From Parvibaculum sp. (GTDB taxonomy: Bacteria > Pseudomonadota > Alphaproteobacteria > Parvibaculales > Parvibaculaceae): a stretch of DNA of 64,000 nucleotides. The translations under genes and the position numbers were made by a program. How positions within the stretch are numbered: position 1 is the first letter of the stretch; every line of letters begins with the position of its first letter. Where the stretch lies: the NCBI GenBank assembly GCA_030645235.1, contig JAUSMV010000005.1, positions 62,001 through 126,000 on the forward strand. Direction: 5' to 3'. Below the pieces are notes generated by a model. It had not been told where the DNA came from and did not search any database. It saw only the letters and a program-made list of their open reading frames with translations. Positions 27,972 through 38,866 of this stretch are shown here, piece after piece.

Positions 27972-30098
27972 TTAGGCAGAAGGAAGCGCATAGGGGAAGG
28001 GCGGAATGCCCTCAAAAACGGGTTCGCTTAACCGCGGTTCTTCATCCGGCCCCCAGGGCACGACCTCAAAGCGCGACCGCCGCAGCACCGCCGAGCCTTC
28101 GGGACCGGCATCCTTGGACACATCACCGACATTGACCAGTTCCACCACCATCTTGTCATTGGTGGCATGGACGATGGCATAGCCATGCGATTTGGAATCA
28201 AGGAACGAAAGACCGGGACTCGCGCGCTCATTGCGGAACATCGCGCCGACAGCGGCGGAGTTCGTGTAATTGGTCAGCACGCCTGCGCGCAATCCGTTGA
28301 CGACTGTGTTGTTGAAGTTTTCCACGATCGTCTCGCTGTCTTCGATCACAACCATACGGCGGAAAAAACCGTTGGATTTGGACGCGCGCTCAGCCCCGTC
28401 AAACAAGGAGCCGGAGCTGATGCCCGTTGCCGCAAATTCAACGGCGGAAAATGAAAGCACTTCGGCATCGGGATCAACAGGCAGGCGTCCGGCGGCATGG
28501 GTGTGATAGTCACCCGCGCAGGAAATGACATTGGTGATTTTCTCGGCCTTGAGATAACCCATCAGCTCCTGCAGCTCATGCGGGAAACCCTGCCAGCCAT
28601 CGGTGCCCATATAGCCGGTTTCGAGCCCCGCAAACGGAATGCTGGCAAAGTCGAGCCGCATGGCGAGCGCCGGTGTGCTGTTCGCCCAGATGCGCCAGCG
28701 CGCTTTGGAGCCTTTCATCACAGCCTTGAACCATGTCTTTTGCGGCCCGCCCATATGCGTGCCCGCAGGCGACGCACGGCGTGGATTGGGCATTGAGCGG
28801 TCGGCATAGGTCAGCACCTCAGGCGGCGTGCCGCCATTGGCCGTCCGGCCCGCATCAAGCAGTTTCACGATGCGCACCGGCGGCACGGGCGCGCCTTTGA
28901 TAAACTCTTTGACCTCTGCGCTGAGCACGGGCTGGCTGCGATAGCTGCGCAAATCGGTGATGATGAGATCGATCAACCCGCCCCATGAAAAAGCCCGATA
29001 AATCGTGAGGCTTGAGAGCGCCTTGATATTGTCCGCGCCCTGATAAAGCAGGTTCTCGTCCACCGTGCCCATCGGCGCGTTTTCGACTTTCGCCGTGTTG
29101 AAATCATGCGCCTCCGAATTAACGCCCGCAAATTTCGGCGCTTCGGTCAGCACGGCAGGAATGAACTCAAACCACGCCTGATTGGCCGCAAGCTTGCGCA
29201 CCTGCGCCGGTTCGCCGTCGCCGAAATACGTATCATGCGACTGCCATGCGTCATTCGTAAACTCGTGATCGTCCCATGTATGGATGAACGGGAAACGCGC
29301 ACGGGCGGCCTGCAGATCGGGATCGGTTAGATATTTCTTGTAGAGAAACCGATAATCCGCCAGCGACACGGGCGATTGCCCGCCGCGCTGCCACCACGGA
29401 TGCGTGCCGTCCGGCTCCCAGGGCTTCGAACCATCCGGCATCGGCCCGACAAGGCGCGACGGCGTTTCCGTTTCCGGCACGTCGCCCGTGCGTTCATAGA
29501 TGAAATCGCCGAGATGCAGCACAAACTCAATGCGGTTTTCGGGTGCAGCCGCAATGTCATCATTCACAAGACGACGCAGCGCGCCGTAAAAACCCTGTTC
29601 GTAATTCTGACACGACAAAAATGCGTAGCGCACAGGCCGCAGATCGGTGGGCGAGGGCGCGGTGCGTGTGCGACCGATAAAGGGTGTCGTGTCGCTGCCC
29701 GCAAAGAAACGGTAATAATAAAAGCTGTCAGGCTTCAGATCGCGCAGAAAAATCCGCACAGTGTGGTCGCTCTTCGGATCGGCCCGCAACATACGCTCGA
29801 CAATGAGTGACGAGAAACTCTCATCCTCAGAAACCTGCAACACAAGATCGATAGGTTTTGTGAACGATGGCATAGGCTCGTCCGACCCGCCGACCAGCGG
29901 CTCAACCCGCGCCCAGAGCATCACTGCATCAGGTTGCGGATCGCCCGACGCGATCCCTTGCGGGAAATGATAAAGACCCGCCGCAGCCCTTGCAGGCGAC
30001 AGACCGGACAGGAAGGGCGTAGGCGTTGCCGACAGGGCATAGCAACCCGCAGAAGCCGCGAATAATTTCAGAAATTCGCGGCGATCAAGACCCTGCAT
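27972..30098 (-). CDS. phoD: PhoD-type alkaline phosphatase/phosphodiesterase, Tat-exported
   Basis: Metallophosphoesterase of the PhoD family. It has a twin-arginine signal at the N-terminus (LDRREFLKLFAASAG followed by a hydrophobic stretch), so it should be exported folded by TatABC, also encoded here. Metal-site motifs are LSCQNYEQGFYG, LHLGDFIYE, HTWDDHEFTNDAW and CAGDYHTHAAGRL. The start chosen (MQGLDRR) has GGGGGAG just upstream, though an in-frame ATG seven codons earlier is possible. Phosphate-starvation control is plausible for the family, but no pho box was identified. Confidence 0.92.
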   Translation of the reverse strand: MQGLDRREFLKLFAASAGCYALSATPTPFLSGLSPARAAAGLYHFPQGIASGDPQPDAVMLWARVEPLVGGSDEPMPSFTKPIDLVLQVSEDESFSSLIVERMLRADPKSDHTVRIFLRDLKPDSFYYYRFFAGSDTTPFIGRTRTAPSPTDLRPVRYAFLSCQNYEQGFYGALRRLVNDDIAAAPENRIEFVLHLGDFIYERTGDVPETETPSRLVGPMPDGSKPWEPDGTHPWWQRGGQSPVSLADYRFLYKKYLTDPDLQAARARFPFIHTWDDHEFTNDAWQSHDTYFGDGEPAQVRKLAANQAWFEFIPAVLTEAPKFAGVNSEAHDFNTAKVENAPMGTVDENLLYQGADNIKALSSLTIYRAFSWGGLIDLIITDLRSYRSQPVLSAEVKEFIKGAPVPPVRIVKLLDAGRTANGGTPPEVLTYADRSMPNPRRASPAGTHMGGPQKTWFKAVMKGSKARWRIWANSTPALAMRLDFASIPFAGLETGYMGTDGWQGFPHELQELMGYLKAEKITNVISCAGDYHTHAAGRLPVDPDAEVLSFSAVEFAATGISSGSLFDGAERASKSNGFFRRMVVIEDSETIVENFNNTVVNGLRAGVLTNYTNSAAVGAMFRNERASPGLSFLDSKSHGYAIVHATNDKMVVELVNVGDVSKDAGPEGSAVLRRSRFEVVPWGPDEEPRLSEPVFEGIPPFPYALPSA

Positions 30099-30147
30099 CT
30101 GCTCCCCCAAACATTGCACCCGCCCTGATCTGTGTCAGGGCCTGGCC

Positions 30148-30176
30148 TTTATAAGGGGTTCCCCACGGCGTGGAAA
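30148..30176 (-). promoter_or_regulatory. Candidate sigma-70-type promoter before phoD
   Basis: On the minus strand TTTCCA and TATAAA are separated by 17 bases, in the gap between the uvrA stop and phoD. The -10 match is good. It lies 50 bases upstream of the phoD start, consistent with phoD being transcribed apart from uvrA. Confidence 0.45.
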
Positions 30177-30203
30177 CGCAGAACGTGTGAAACTTATTCT
30201 CTG

Positions 30204-33170
30204 TTACTTTTTAGCCGCGAGTTTCGCTTTGGGCTTTGCTGCCGGAGCCGCCTTCACGGCCTTGACCGGCGCATGGCCCGGCCGCCGCTTGAACAGCTCT
30301 TTCAGATAATGACCGGTATAAGACCGCGGCTCTTTCGCCACGTCCTCCGGAGTACCTGCCGCCACAATCTCGCCGCCGCCGTCGCCGCCTTCAGGACCAA
30401 GATCAAGGATCCAGTCGGCCGTCTTGATGACTTCGAGATTGTGCTCGATCACGACGACCGTGTTGCCTTGCTCCACCAGCTCATGCAGCACTTCAAGCAG
30501 CTTTGCGACATCGTGGAAATGAAGCCCCGTTGTCGGCTCGTCCAGAATATAGATTGTGCGGCCCGTGGCGCGGCGCGCGAGTTCCTTGGCGAGCTTGATG
30601 CGCTGGGCTTCGCCGCCCGACAGCGTCGTCGCCTGTTGCCCGACCTTGATATAACCAAGCCCGACGCGCTGCAGCACTTCCATCTTCTCACGCACGGCCG
30701 GCACGGCTTTGAAAAAGTCTGCGGCCTCATCAACCGTCATTTCGAGCACATCGGCAATCGACTTGCTCTTGAACTTCACTTCCAGCGTTTCGCGATTGTA
30801 GCGGTGCCCGTGGCAAACATCGCATTCGACATAAACGTCCGGCAGGAAATGCATTTCGATTTTGATGACGCCGTCACCCTGACAGGCCTCGCAGCGCCCG
30901 CCTTTGACGTTGAACGAAAACCGTCCGGGCTTGTAGCCGCGCGCACGCGACTCCGGCAGTTCCGCAAACCAGTCGCGGATAAAGGTAAACGAACCGGTAT
31001 AGGTCGCGGGGTTCGAGCGCGGTGTGCGCCCGATGGGTGACTGGTCAATGTCGATAATCTTGTCGAGATATTCCAACCCAAAAATCTCATCGAAGGTGCC
31101 CGGATGCTCGCGCGTATTGTTCAGGCGGCGCGCCACAGCCTTGTAGATCGTTTCGATGAGCAGCGTGGACTTGCCGCCGCCGGAAACGCCGGTGACACAG
31201 GTAAACGTGCCGAGCGGAATCTCCGCACTCACATTTTTGAGGTTGTTCGATTTCGCTCCCGTCACCTGCAACACTTTGCCATTGCCTTTGCGACGTTTGG
31301 CGGGCACCTCGATCTGCAACATGCCGGTGAGATACTGACCGGTCAGGCTTTTCGGGTTGGCCATGATGTCATCGACCGTGCCTTCGGCCACGACTTCGCC
31401 GCCATGAATACCGGCCCCCGGACCAATATCCACCACATGATCGGCCATGCGGATCGCATCTTCGTCATGTTCCACAACGATCACCGTATTGCCGAGATCG
31501 CGCAGCCGCTTCAGCGTTTCCAGCAACCGGTCATTATCGCGCTGATGCAACCCGATGGACGGCTCGTCGAGTACATAGAGCACGCCGGTCAGACCCGAAC
31601 CGATTTGCGAGGCGAGGCGAATGCGCTGGCTTTCGCCACCGGACAAAGTGCCGGAGTTGCGCGCCAGCGTGAGGTACTCAAGCCCCACATTGTTGAGGAA
31701 ATGCAACCGGTCGCGGATTTCTTTCAGCACGCGTCCGGCAATTTCATTTTGCTTGGATGTGAGCTTCGGCGACAGTTCTGAAAACCAGCGGTCAGCCTCG
31801 CGGATCGACATGTCGGTCACTTCACCGATATGTTTCATGGCGATCTTAACGGCCAGCGCTTCGGGCTTCAGACGAAAGCCGTTGCAATCCTCGCAACGCG
31901 TGATGCCCTGAAAGCGCTCAATCTCTTCGCGCGACCATGTACTGTCCGTCTCGCGCCAGCGCCGTTCGAGATTGGGAATGACACCCTCAAACGGCTTCGA
32001 TGTTTTATAAGACCGCATCCCGTCATCATAGGCAAAGGTCACAGACTCCTCGCCCGTGCCGTTGAGAATGACATCCTGCGCCTTCTCCGGCAGTTGCGCC
32101 CACGGCACAGTGACCGAAAATTTGAAATGCTTGGCAAGGCTATCGAGCGTCTGCGTGTAATAGGGCGAGGAGGATTTTGACCACGGCGCGACGGCCCCAT
32201 TGCGCAATGACAATCCGTGATCCGGCACCACCAGATCAGGGTCCATATAATGCTGTGTGCCAAGCCCGCTGCACGCTGGGCAGGCACCGAACGGATTGTT
32301 AAACGAGAAGAGCCGCGGCTCAATCTCGTCAATCGTGAAACCCGAAACAGGGCAGGCGAAACGCGACGAGAAAATAATGCGCTCAGGCTCCGCGCCTTTT
32401 TTGGCATCGGCGAATTCAACCGTCGCAATCCCGTCGGCAAGTCCGAGCGCAATTTCAAAACTATCAGCGAGACGATTACCGAGATCGCCACGCACAACGA
32501 TGCGGTCAACAACCACATCAATATCGTGCTTCAGTTTCTTGTTGAGCACCGGCACGGCGTCAATCTCATGGAACGTCCCGTCCACTTTAACGCGCTGAAA
32601 ACCCTTCTTCTGCAGGTCAGCAAATTCTTTGCGGTACTCGCCTTTGCGTCCGCGGATCATCGGCGCGAGCAGATAAAGCCGTGTACCCTCCGGCAGCGCC
32701 ATCACGCGGTCCACCATCTGCGTCACAGTCTGGCTCTCAATGGGCAGACCTGTCGCGGGCGAATAAGGAATGCCGATACGCGCCCAGAGCAGACGCATAT
32801 AGTCATAAATCTCGGTGACAGTGCCGACCGTCGAGCGCGGATTGCGCGAAGTGGTTTTCTGTTCAATGGAAATAGCAGGCGACAACCCGTCGATCTGGTC
32901 AACGTCCGGCTTCTGCATCATCTCAAGAAACTGCCGCGCATAAGCCGACAGGCTTTCCACATAGCGCCGTTGGCCCTCGGCATAGATCGTGTCGAAAGCG
33001 AGCGAGGACTTGCCCGAACCTGACAGGCCCGTAATGACGATCAACTCGTCGCGCGGCAGGTCGATGGAAATATTCTTGAGATTATGTTCGCGTGCGCCGC
33101 GCACCGACAACATCTTGGCATGCGGATCACGACGTTTGGCGGCAGCAGACAACTTGACGGAGGTGCTCAT
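30204..33170 (-). CDS. uvrA: Excinuclease ABC subunit A
   Basis: Damage-sensing ATPase of nucleotide excision repair. The 988-residue protein has tandem ABC modules: Walker [10 protein letters not shown] and GVSGGGKST, signatures [12 protein letters not shown] and [12 protein letters not shown], and a C-terminal zinc finger ([11 protein letters not shown] with a later [11 protein letters not shown]). In the first zinc module one of the four cysteines reads as Ser: CPVS where many UvrAs have CxxC, with the other pair ([10 protein letters not shown]) kept. A basic Ala/Lys-rich tail follows. A LexA-type box lies about 165 bases upstream, suggesting SOS induction. Confidence 0.97.
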   Translation of the reverse strand: MSTSVKLSAAAKRRDPHAKMLSVRGAREHNLKNISIDLPRDELIVITGLSGSGKSSLAFDTIYAEGQRRYVESLSAYARQFLEMMQKPDVDQIDGLSPAISIEQKTTSRNPRSTVGTVTEIYDYMRLLWARIGIPYSPATGLPIESQTVTQMVDRVMALPEGTRLYLLAPMIRGRKGEYRKEFADLQKKGFQRVKVDGTFHEIDAVPVLNKKLKHDIDVVVDRIVVRGDLGNRLADSFEIALGLADGIATVEFADAKKGAEPERIIFSSRFACPVSGFTIDEIEPRLFSFNNPFGACPACSGLGTQHYMDPDLVVPDHGLSLRNGAVAPWSKSSSPYYTQTLDSLAKHFKFSVTVPWAQLPEKAQDVILNGTGEESVTFAYDDGMRSYKTSKPFEGVIPNLERRWRETDSTWSREEIERFQGITRCEDCNGFRLKPEALAVKIAMKHIGEVTDMSIREADRWFSELSPKLTSKQNEIAGRVLKEIRDRLHFLNNVGLEYLTLARNSGTLSGGESQRIRLASQIGSGLTGVLYVLDEPSIGLHQRDNDRLLETLKRLRDLGNTVIVVEHDEDAIRMADHVVDIGPGAGIHGGEVVAEGTVDDIMANPKSLTGQYLTGMLQIEVPAKRRKGNGKVLQVTGAKSNNLKNVSAEIPLGTFTCVTGVSGGGKSTLLIETIYKAVARRLNNTREHPGTFDEIFGLEYLDKIIDIDQSPIGRTPRSNPATYTGSFTFIRDWFAELPESRARGYKPGRFSFNVKGGRCEACQGDGVIKIEMHFLPDVYVECDVCHGHRYNRETLEVKFKSKSIADVLEMTVDEAADFFKAVPAVREKMEVLQRVGLGYIKVGQQATTLSGGEAQRIKLAKELARRATGRTIYILDEPTTGLHFHDVAKLLEVLHELVEQGNTVVVIEHNLEVIKTADWILDLGPEGGDGGGEIVAAGTPEDVAKEPRSYTGHYLKELFKRRPGHAPVKAVKAAPAAKPKAKLAAKK

Positions 33171-33334
33171 GGATACCTGAAACAGACGATGGGAGGCGTC
33201 AGAAATAAACGCGACGCGACAATGGGGGTGGTTTGGAGTTGCATCAAGTATGCGATGCAGCTTGTCTCAACGGATAGTCGATTGTTCTCACGGCGGCTCA
33301 TCACGAATCTGTTGCGTGACGCTCCGGTATATGA

Positions 33335-33349
33335 GAACATAAAGAGAAC
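33335..33349. promoter_or_regulatory. LexA (SOS) box, GAAC-N7-GAAC
   Basis: GAAC ATAAAGA GAAC, i.e. GTTC-N7-GTTC on the minus strand, is an exact match to the direct-repeat LexA box known in Alphaproteobacteria. It lies about 165 bases upstream of uvrA (minus strand) and 22 bases upstream of the VOC start (plus strand). Being between divergent genes it could control one or both. uvrA is a well-established SOS gene in this class, which supports the call. Confidence 0.7.
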
Positions 33350-33371
33350 AATAAATCAAAGGGCCGACCGG

Positions 33372-33797
33372 ATGGATGCACGTATCAGCCTGATCACCCT
33401 CGGCGTTGCAGATGTGGCGCGTGCGAGGCGGTTTTACGAGTCCCTCGGCTGGAAAGCGTCTGGCGCCAGTCAGGATGAGGTGGCTTTCTTTCAGGCCGGT
33501 GGCATGGCGCTGGGCCTGTTCAGCCGTGCGGCCCTCGCCGAGGACGCTCATTTGACCGATACGGGCGGCTCGTTCGGCGGCATAACGCTGGCACAGAACA
33601 TGGCGAGTGAAGAAGCTGTGGATCAATTGCTTGAAGAGGCGAAGCAGGCTGGCGCGACGATCCTGAAACCGGCACAAAAGGTTTTCTGGGGTGGCTATAG
33701 CGGCTATTTCGCCGATCTCGACGGACACCCCTGGGAGGTCGCCTATAATCCGGGCTTCAAACTTGAAGCAGACGGCAGTTTGCGGCTACCCGCTTAA
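33372..33797 (+). CDS. VOC (glyoxalase/bleomycin-resistance) family protein
   Basis: 141-residue protein with the vicinal-oxygen-chelate fold: the pattern ISLITLGVADVARARRFYESLGW, then GMALGLFS, ..ILKPAQKVFWGGYSGYFADLDGHPWEVAYNP. The start is the ATG giving MDARIS; longer in-frame extensions are not conserved-looking. No ribosome site stands out. It sits just after the LexA box, so SOS control is possible but unproven. The substrate is unknown and the family covers many reactions. Confidence 0.85.
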   Translation: MDARISLITLGVADVARARRFYESLGWKASGASQDEVAFFQAGGMALGLFSRAALAEDAHLTDTGGSFGGITLAQNMASEEAVDQLLEEAKQAGATILKPAQKVFWGGYSGYFADLDGHPWEVAYNPGFKLEADGSLRLPA

Positions 33798-33848
33798 GGG
33801 AGATCGATCGGTCTCCGGTGATTATTGGAACGATGAAGGAATAATGCG

Positions 33849-34331
33849 ATGGCTGGCAGCGTCAACAAAGTGATTTTGGTCGGGAACGTCGGCAAAGACC
33901 CCGAAATCCGCCGCACACAGGACGGCCGCCCGATAGCGAACCTCAGCATCGCCACATCCGAAACATGGCGCGACAAAAACTCCGGCGAGCGCAAAGAAAA
34001 AACCGAATGGCACCGCGTCGTCGTCTTCAACGAAGGCCTCTGCAAAGTCATCGAGCAATACGTCAAGAAGGGCGCCAAGCTCTACATCGAAGGCGCGCTC
34101 CAGACCCGCAAATGGACCGATCAGGCCGGTGTTGAAAAATACTCGACCGAAGTTGTACTGCAGGGCTTCAACTCAACACTGACCATGCTCGACGGCAAAG
34201 CCGGTGGCGCAGGTGCTTCAGGCGGTGATTACGGCAGCAGCGACGACTACGGCTCCGGCGCCCCCGCCCGCAGCTCCGGCGGCGGCAAAGCCAACTTCGC
34301 CGCCGACCTCGACGACGAAATTCCGTTCTGA
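33849..34331 (+). CDS. ssb: Single-stranded DNA-binding protein
   Basis: Homotetrameric OB-fold protein that coats single-stranded DNA in replication, recombination and repair. The 160-residue protein has the conserved N-terminus [57 protein letters not shown], a Gly/Ser-rich disordered linker and the acidic C-terminal tip DLDDEIPF that binds partner proteins. It follows the VOC gene by 51 bases, with AAGGA overlapping the gap. Divergent uvrA and ssb are a common alphaproteobacterial layout; here VOC lies between them. Confidence 0.97.
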   Translation: MAGSVNKVILVGNVGKDPEIRRTQDGRPIANLSIATSETWRDKNSGERKEKTEWHRVVVFNEGLCKVIEQYVKKGAKLYIEGALQTRKWTDQAGVEKYSTEVVLQGFNSTLTMLDGKAGGAGASGGDYGSSDDYGSGAPARSSGGGKANFAADLDDEIPF

Positions 34332-34347
34332 GGTTTAAGCGGGGTCG

Positions 34348-35223
34348 ATGCTCCAAATCCTTGAGACCTTTTCCGATCCCGGCAATGCGGCCAAACCCAA
34401 CGAAGACACGTTCGGCCACACGGAAAATCATGCCTGGGTGATCGACGGCGCGACCGGCGTGGCCGACAGCGAGTTGATGCCCGCCCTGAGCGACGCGCAT
34501 CCCATAAGTGATGCGAAATGGCTTGCTGAAACGGCAAGCACCGAACTCGCCGCCCATGCCGCAGAGTTCGGCGCAGACTTGCCGGGCCTGATGCGCCACG
34601 TCATCGAAGCCTTGGCCCAGAAGTTTGAAGCAGGCCGCACGCGTGAACTCAACGGCCGCTACGAACTGCCCAGCGCCGCCATGGTGCTCGCCCATTGCGC
34701 AGGGGGCACGCTCACCGTCGCGAACTTTGCCGATTGCCGTCTCGTCCTGCTGAGCGACGATGGCGAAATGACCCAGTTCGGCGACAAGCACAGCGACCGC
34801 TCGCCTGCGTCCAGAGCCCGCACGGCGGCTTTGCTCGACAAGGCGGGCGAGGGCGGCGACCCCTTCGCGCTGCCCGAAGTCATGGCCTATCTGCGCAAAC
34901 AGCGAAGCTACCAGAACCGCGAGGACGGCTATTGGATCCTGGGGCTCGATCCCGCCGCCGTCAGCCATATGCGCAACTGGACGATGACGCTGACAAAACC
35001 CGTGACGGGCCTGCTGATGAGCGACGGCTTTGCCTCGCTCGCTTATGACTACCAGCAGATCACGCCCGCTGATCTCGTCACCATGGCGCGCGATCAGGGG
35101 CTTGAAAGCGTCATCCGCGCGGTCCGCAAATTCGAGCGCGAGGACGATCCGCTGAAGAAAATCTACCCCCGTTTCAAGGGCAGCGATGACGCCACGGCAC
35201 TGCTTTTCCGCGTCGCCCCCTAA
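34348..35223 (+). CDS. PP2C-like serine/threonine phosphatase-fold protein
   Basis: 291-residue cytoplasmic protein with PP2C-type signatures: NEDTFG, VIDGATGV with the metal-binding Asp-Gly, LMSDGFASL and a C-terminal DDATALLF. These metal-site motifs are recognisable although the rest is divergent. It starts 16 bases after ssb, suggesting co-transcription. No kinase or anti-sigma partner is visible nearby, so the target is unknown. Confidence 0.75.
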   Translation: MLQILETFSDPGNAAKPNEDTFGHTENHAWVIDGATGVADSELMPALSDAHPISDAKWLAETASTELAAHAAEFGADLPGLMRHVIEALAQKFEAGRTRELNGRYELPSAAMVLAHCAGGTLTVANFADCRLVLLSDDGEMTQFGDKHSDRSPASRARTAALLDKAGEGGDPFALPEVMAYLRKQRSYQNREDGYWILGLDPAAVSHMRNWTMTLTKPVTGLLMSDGFASLAYDYQQITPADLVTMARDQGLESVIRAVRKFEREDDPLKKIYPRFKGSDDATALLFRVAP

Positions 35224-35304
35224 GCGCTCTGACGCGCCGCAAAACCGGCCTTATTTAGCCAATAAAATCAATATGTTATAAGGCTTCTTTGGTACTGTTT
35301 CGGG

Positions 35305-35333
35305 TTGCCGCTCAAGACCGGACCTGATAATCT
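35305..35333 (+). promoter_or_regulatory. Possible sigma-70-type promoter before gyrA
   Basis: TTGCCG and TAATCT are separated by 17 bases, about 110 bases upstream of the gyrA start, in the 220-base gap after the PP2C-like gene. Consensus match is moderate. No terminator was recognised in the gap. Confidence 0.3.
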
Positions 35334-35443
35334 CCGCAGATCAATTTTGAGGGGATTCGGCGCGTGCCGGATTTCTGTAATTCAGGTCCGAACGGGCGGC
35401 GCTCAACGTAAGTTTTGCGTGCCCTCAAACGTCAGAAGAACCC

Positions 35444-38311
35444 TTGTCCGACACAACAGACAACGACATCCCGGGCGACGAGCCATCACCCCCCAATGGT
35501 GGCCCCGCCAGCGGCGACGGTATGGGCGCGGGCACGCCGCCCGTGCCGCCAGCGGGCGGTGGCCTGCCGCCGGAGCGCGACGTCGCCCCCGTCACCATCG
35601 AAGATGAAATGCGCCGCTCTTATCTTGATTACGCGATGAGCGTCATCATGAGCCGTGCGCTGCCCGATGCGCGCGACGGTTTGAAGCCCGTGCATCGCCG
35701 CATTCTCTTTTCGATGAGCGAAAACGGCTACGACTGGAACAAGCCCTATCGCAAATCGGCCCGCGTCGTCGGTGACGTGATCGGTAAATATCATCCGCAT
35801 GGCGACCAGTCGATTTACGACGCGCTGGTGCGTATGACGCAAAAGTTTTCAATGCGTCTGCCGCTCGTTGATGGTCAGGGCAACTTCGGCTCGGTGGATG
35901 GCGACGCCGCCGCCGCGATGCGTTACACCGAAGTGCGCATGGCAAAATCCGCCCATGCCCTCGTCAACGACATCGACAAAGACACGGTTGATTTTCAGGA
36001 CAATTATGACGGCTCGGAGCGTGAGCCCAAAGTTCTGCCCGCTGAGTTTCCCAATCTCCTCGTCAATGGCGCGGCGGGCATCGCCGTCGGCATGGCGACC
36101 AATGTCCCGCCGCACAATCTCGGCGAAGTCATCGACGCCTGCATTGCCTTGATCGACAATCCCGCCATCTCCATCGACGACCTGATCGACTTCATTCCGG
36201 CTCCTGATTTCCCGACCGGCGGCATCATGCTCGGTCGCGGCGGCGCCCGCTCGGCCTATCACACAGGCCGCGGCTCCGTCATCGTGCGCGGTCGTGTTTC
36301 GATTGAAGAAGGCAAGCGCGACAAGGTCTCGCTCATCATCAGCGAAATTCCCTATCAGGTGAACAAGACCACGATGATCGAGCGCATTGCCGAACTGGTG
36401 CGCGACAAACGCATCGAAGGCATTTCCGATCTGCGCGACGAATCTGACCGCGACGGTATGCGCGTCGTCATCGAACTAAAGCGCGACGCTGTGCCCGACG
36501 TTGTGCTCAATCAGCTTTATCGCTTCTCGCCGCTGCAATCGTCTTTCAGTGCCAACATGATGGCGCTGGATCGCGGCAAGCCGGAACTGATGAACCTGAA
36601 GCAGCTCATTTCGGCCTTCACGAATTTCCGCGAAGAAGTCGTCACCCGCCGCACCAAGTTTGAACTGAGCAAGGCGCGTGACCGTGCCCATGTCTTGGTC
36701 GGTCTCGCCATCGCGGTGGCCAATATCGACGAAGTCATTCACGCCATCCGCACCGCGCCCGATCCGGCAACAGCGCGCGAGCGTTTAATGACGCGCGACT
36801 GGCCCGCCAAGGACATTGAGCCGCTGATCGTGCTCATCGCCGACCCGCGTCATGCCCTGTCGGCAGAAGGCACCTACCGCCTGTCGGAAGCCCAGGCCCG
36901 CGCCATTCTCGATCTGCGCCTCCAGCGTTTGACGGCTCTTGGCCGCGACGAAATCGGCGACGAGCTGACAGCCCTCGGCGTCAAGATCGCCGACTATCTC
37001 GACATTCTGCGTTCGCGCGCCCGCGTCCTCACCATCATCCGCGACGAACTCGCCGTCATCCGCGCCGAATTTGCCACCCCGCGCCGCACCGAAATCACCG
37101 ACATCGAAGACGATTTCGAAGACGAGGATCTCATCCAGCGCGAGGACATGGTCGTCACGGTGAGCCATCAGGGCTACATCAAGCGCGTGCCGCTCTCGAC
37201 CTATCGCGCCCAGCGTCGCGGTGGTCGCGGTCGGGCGGGCATGGCCACGAAGGACGAAGATTTCGTCACGCGTCTTTTCGTCGCCAACACGCACACGCCC
37301 ATGCTGTTCTTCTCCTCCATCGGCATGGTCTACAAGCTCAAGGTCTGGCGTCTGCCGGCTTCGACGCCGCAGGCGCGCGGCAAGGCGATGATCAATATAT
37401 TGCCGCTGAAAATCGGCGAAACCATCACCACCATCATGCCGTTGCCCGAAGACGAAGCCAGTTGGGCGCAGATGCATGTGATGTTCGCCACCCGCAAGGG
37501 CAATGCGCGCCGCAATGAACTGTCCGACTTCGTGCAGATCAACCGCAACGGCAAGATCGCGATGAAGTTTGAAGGCGAGGACGAAGATGACTCGATCATC
37601 GGCGTCTCAACCTGCACCGAGGATGATGACGTCTTGCTGACAGCCGCCAATGGCCGCTGCGTCCGCTTCCCCGTGACACAGGTGCGCGTCTTCTCCGGCC
37701 GCTCGTCCACAGGTGTCCGCGGCATCCGCCTCGAAGGCGACGACCGCATCATCGCCATGTCAATTCTGCGCCATGTCGATGTGACACCGGCAGAAGCCCG
37801 CGCCTATGCCAAACAGGCCAGCGCCGCGCGCCGTGCCGCAACAGGCGAGAGCGAAGAGCCGGAAGCCGAAATTGTTGAAGTCGATGACACAGAAGATGAT
37901 GCGTCAGAAGAACTGACCCTGTCGTCCGAACGCTACATCGAGCTTGGCGCACGCGAGCAATTCGTGCTCACCGTCAGCGAAAAAGGCTTCGGCAAACGCT
38001 CATCGTCTTACGATTACCGCACATCCGGTCGCGGCGGCAAAGGCATCATCGCGATGACCGTGACGCCGCGCAACGGCAAGCTCATCGCCTCCTTCCCCGT
38101 CGAAGATCAGGACCAGATCATGCTGGTGACGGATGCCGGTCAGCTGATCCGTTGCCCGGTGGATGATGTGCGTGTCGCCGGTCGCGCGACGCAGGGCGTC
38201 ACAATTTTCCGCACCATGGCAGATGAGCAGGTCGTGTCTGTCGAGCGCATCGACGAGTCGTCTGACGGCGGCGACGATGACGGCGCTGACACAGCACCCA
38301 CTGAAAGCTGA
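35444..38311 (+). CDS. gyrA: DNA gyrase subunit A
   Basis: Cleaves and religates DNA in type II topoisomerase gyrase, introducing negative supercoils. The 955-residue protein has a Pro/Gly-rich N-terminal extension (to about residue 45), then the core EEM-type [25 protein letters not shown], the catalytic Tyr161 in RYTEVR, and the GyrA box RRGGRGRAG in the C-terminal domain. A low-complexity acidic insertion interrupts that domain. At the position of E. coli Ser83 in the quinolone region there is Gln122, with Asp126 at the Asp87 position. The start is TTG; an ATG at 35522 is the alternative. Confidence 0.97.
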   Translation: MSDTTDNDIPGDEPSPPNGGPASGDGMGAGTPPVPPAGGGLPPERDVAPVTIEDEMRRSYLDYAMSVIMSRALPDARDGLKPVHRRILFSMSENGYDWNKPYRKSARVVGDVIGKYHPHGDQSIYDALVRMTQKFSMRLPLVDGQGNFGSVDGDAAAAMRYTEVRMAKSAHALVNDIDKDTVDFQDNYDGSEREPKVLPAEFPNLLVNGAAGIAVGMATNVPPHNLGEVIDACIALIDNPAISIDDLIDFIPAPDFPTGGIMLGRGGARSAYHTGRGSVIVRGRVSIEEGKRDKVSLIISEIPYQVNKTTMIERIAELVRDKRIEGISDLRDESDRDGMRVVIELKRDAVPDVVLNQLYRFSPLQSSFSANMMALDRGKPELMNLKQLISAFTNFREEVVTRRTKFELSKARDRAHVLVGLAIAVANIDEVIHAIRTAPDPATARERLMTRDWPAKDIEPLIVLIADPRHALSAEGTYRLSEAQARAILDLRLQRLTALGRDEIGDELTALGVKIADYLDILRSRARVLTIIRDELAVIRAEFATPRRTEITDIEDDFEDEDLIQREDMVVTVSHQGYIKRVPLSTYRAQRRGGRGRAGMATKDEDFVTRLFVANTHTPMLFFSSIGMVYKLKVWRLPASTPQARGKAMINILPLKIGETITTIMPLPEDEASWAQMHVMFATRKGNARRNELSDFVQINRNGKIAMKFEGEDEDDSIIGVSTCTEDDDVLLTAANGRCVRFPVTQVRVFSGRSSTGVRGIRLEGDDRIIAMSILRHVDVTPAEARAYAKQASAARRAATGESEEPEAEIVEVDDTEDDASEELTLSSERYIELGAREQFVLTVSEKGFGKRSSSYDYRTSGRGGKGIIAMTVTPRNGKLIASFPVEDQDQIMLVTDAGQLIRCPVDDVRVAGRATQGVTIFRTMADEQVVSVERIDESSDGGDDDGADTAPTES

Positions 38312-38328
38312 TCGGGAGAGATGCATTG

Positions 38329-38856
38329 ATGGCTGTGAAAAAACTTCGCACGGGCCTCTATCCCGGCACATTTGATCCGATGACCAACGGGCATATCGAC
38401 ATCATCCGTCGCTCGCTTTCCCTCGTCGATCATCTCGTGATCGCCATGGGCGTCAACGCGACCAAAGCGCCGCTCCTCACCTTTGAAGAGCGCGTGGCGC
38501 TCATCGACAGCGAAATCGGCCCCATGGCGAAAAAGCTCGGCGCGAAAATCTCGACCGTCTCCTTCACAGGTCTCGTTGTTGACGCAGCCGACGATCACGG
38601 CGCCAGCGTCATTATTCGCGGTCTTCGCGGCAGCGTGGATTATGAATATGAAGCCCAGATGGTCGGCATGAACCGCATCATGAATCCGAAAGTCGAAACC
38701 ATCTTTCTCTCCGCCTCGCCCGACACGCAGTTTATTTCGTCAACTTTGGTGCGTCAGATCGCATCCATGGGCGGCGACATTTCGCCTTTCGTCCCCAAAC
38801 GCGTCGAGAAAAAAGTCTTTGCCGCCATTGCCAAAAGTCGCAAAACCCAAAAGTGA
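38329..38856 (+). CDS. coaD: Pantetheine-phosphate adenylyltransferase
   Basis: Fourth step of coenzyme A synthesis, adenylating 4'-phosphopantetheine to dephospho-CoA. The protein has the nucleotidyltransferase GLYPGTFDPMTNGHIDII (T/HxGH motif) and ISSTLVRQIASMGGDISPFVP, with the IIRGLRGSVDYEYEAQM region. The ATG is preferred over a TTG just upstream, with GGGAGAG 8 bases before it. It sits 17 bases after gyrA, a common gene order in this class, and precedes the two cyclophilins. Confidence 0.96.
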   Translation: MAVKKLRTGLYPGTFDPMTNGHIDIIRRSLSLVDHLVIAMGVNATKAPLLTFEERVALIDSEIGPMAKKLGAKISTVSFTGLVVDAADDHGASVIIRGLRGSVDYEYEAQMVGMNRIMNPKVETIFLSASPDTQFISSTLVRQIASMGGDISPFVPKRVEKKVFAAIAKSRKTQK

Positions 38857-38866
38857 GGAAACAGTG

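Noticed and set aside
30132-31040. 302-residue plus-strand open frame antisense to uvrA
   Set aside because: It lies fully inside uvrA, has no ribosome site or domain, and looks like a shadow of a GC-rich coding gene.
33828-33842. GAAC-N7-GAAT before ssb as a second LexA box
   Set aside because: The second half misses the last base and falls in the GAAGGAA ribosome site of ssb.
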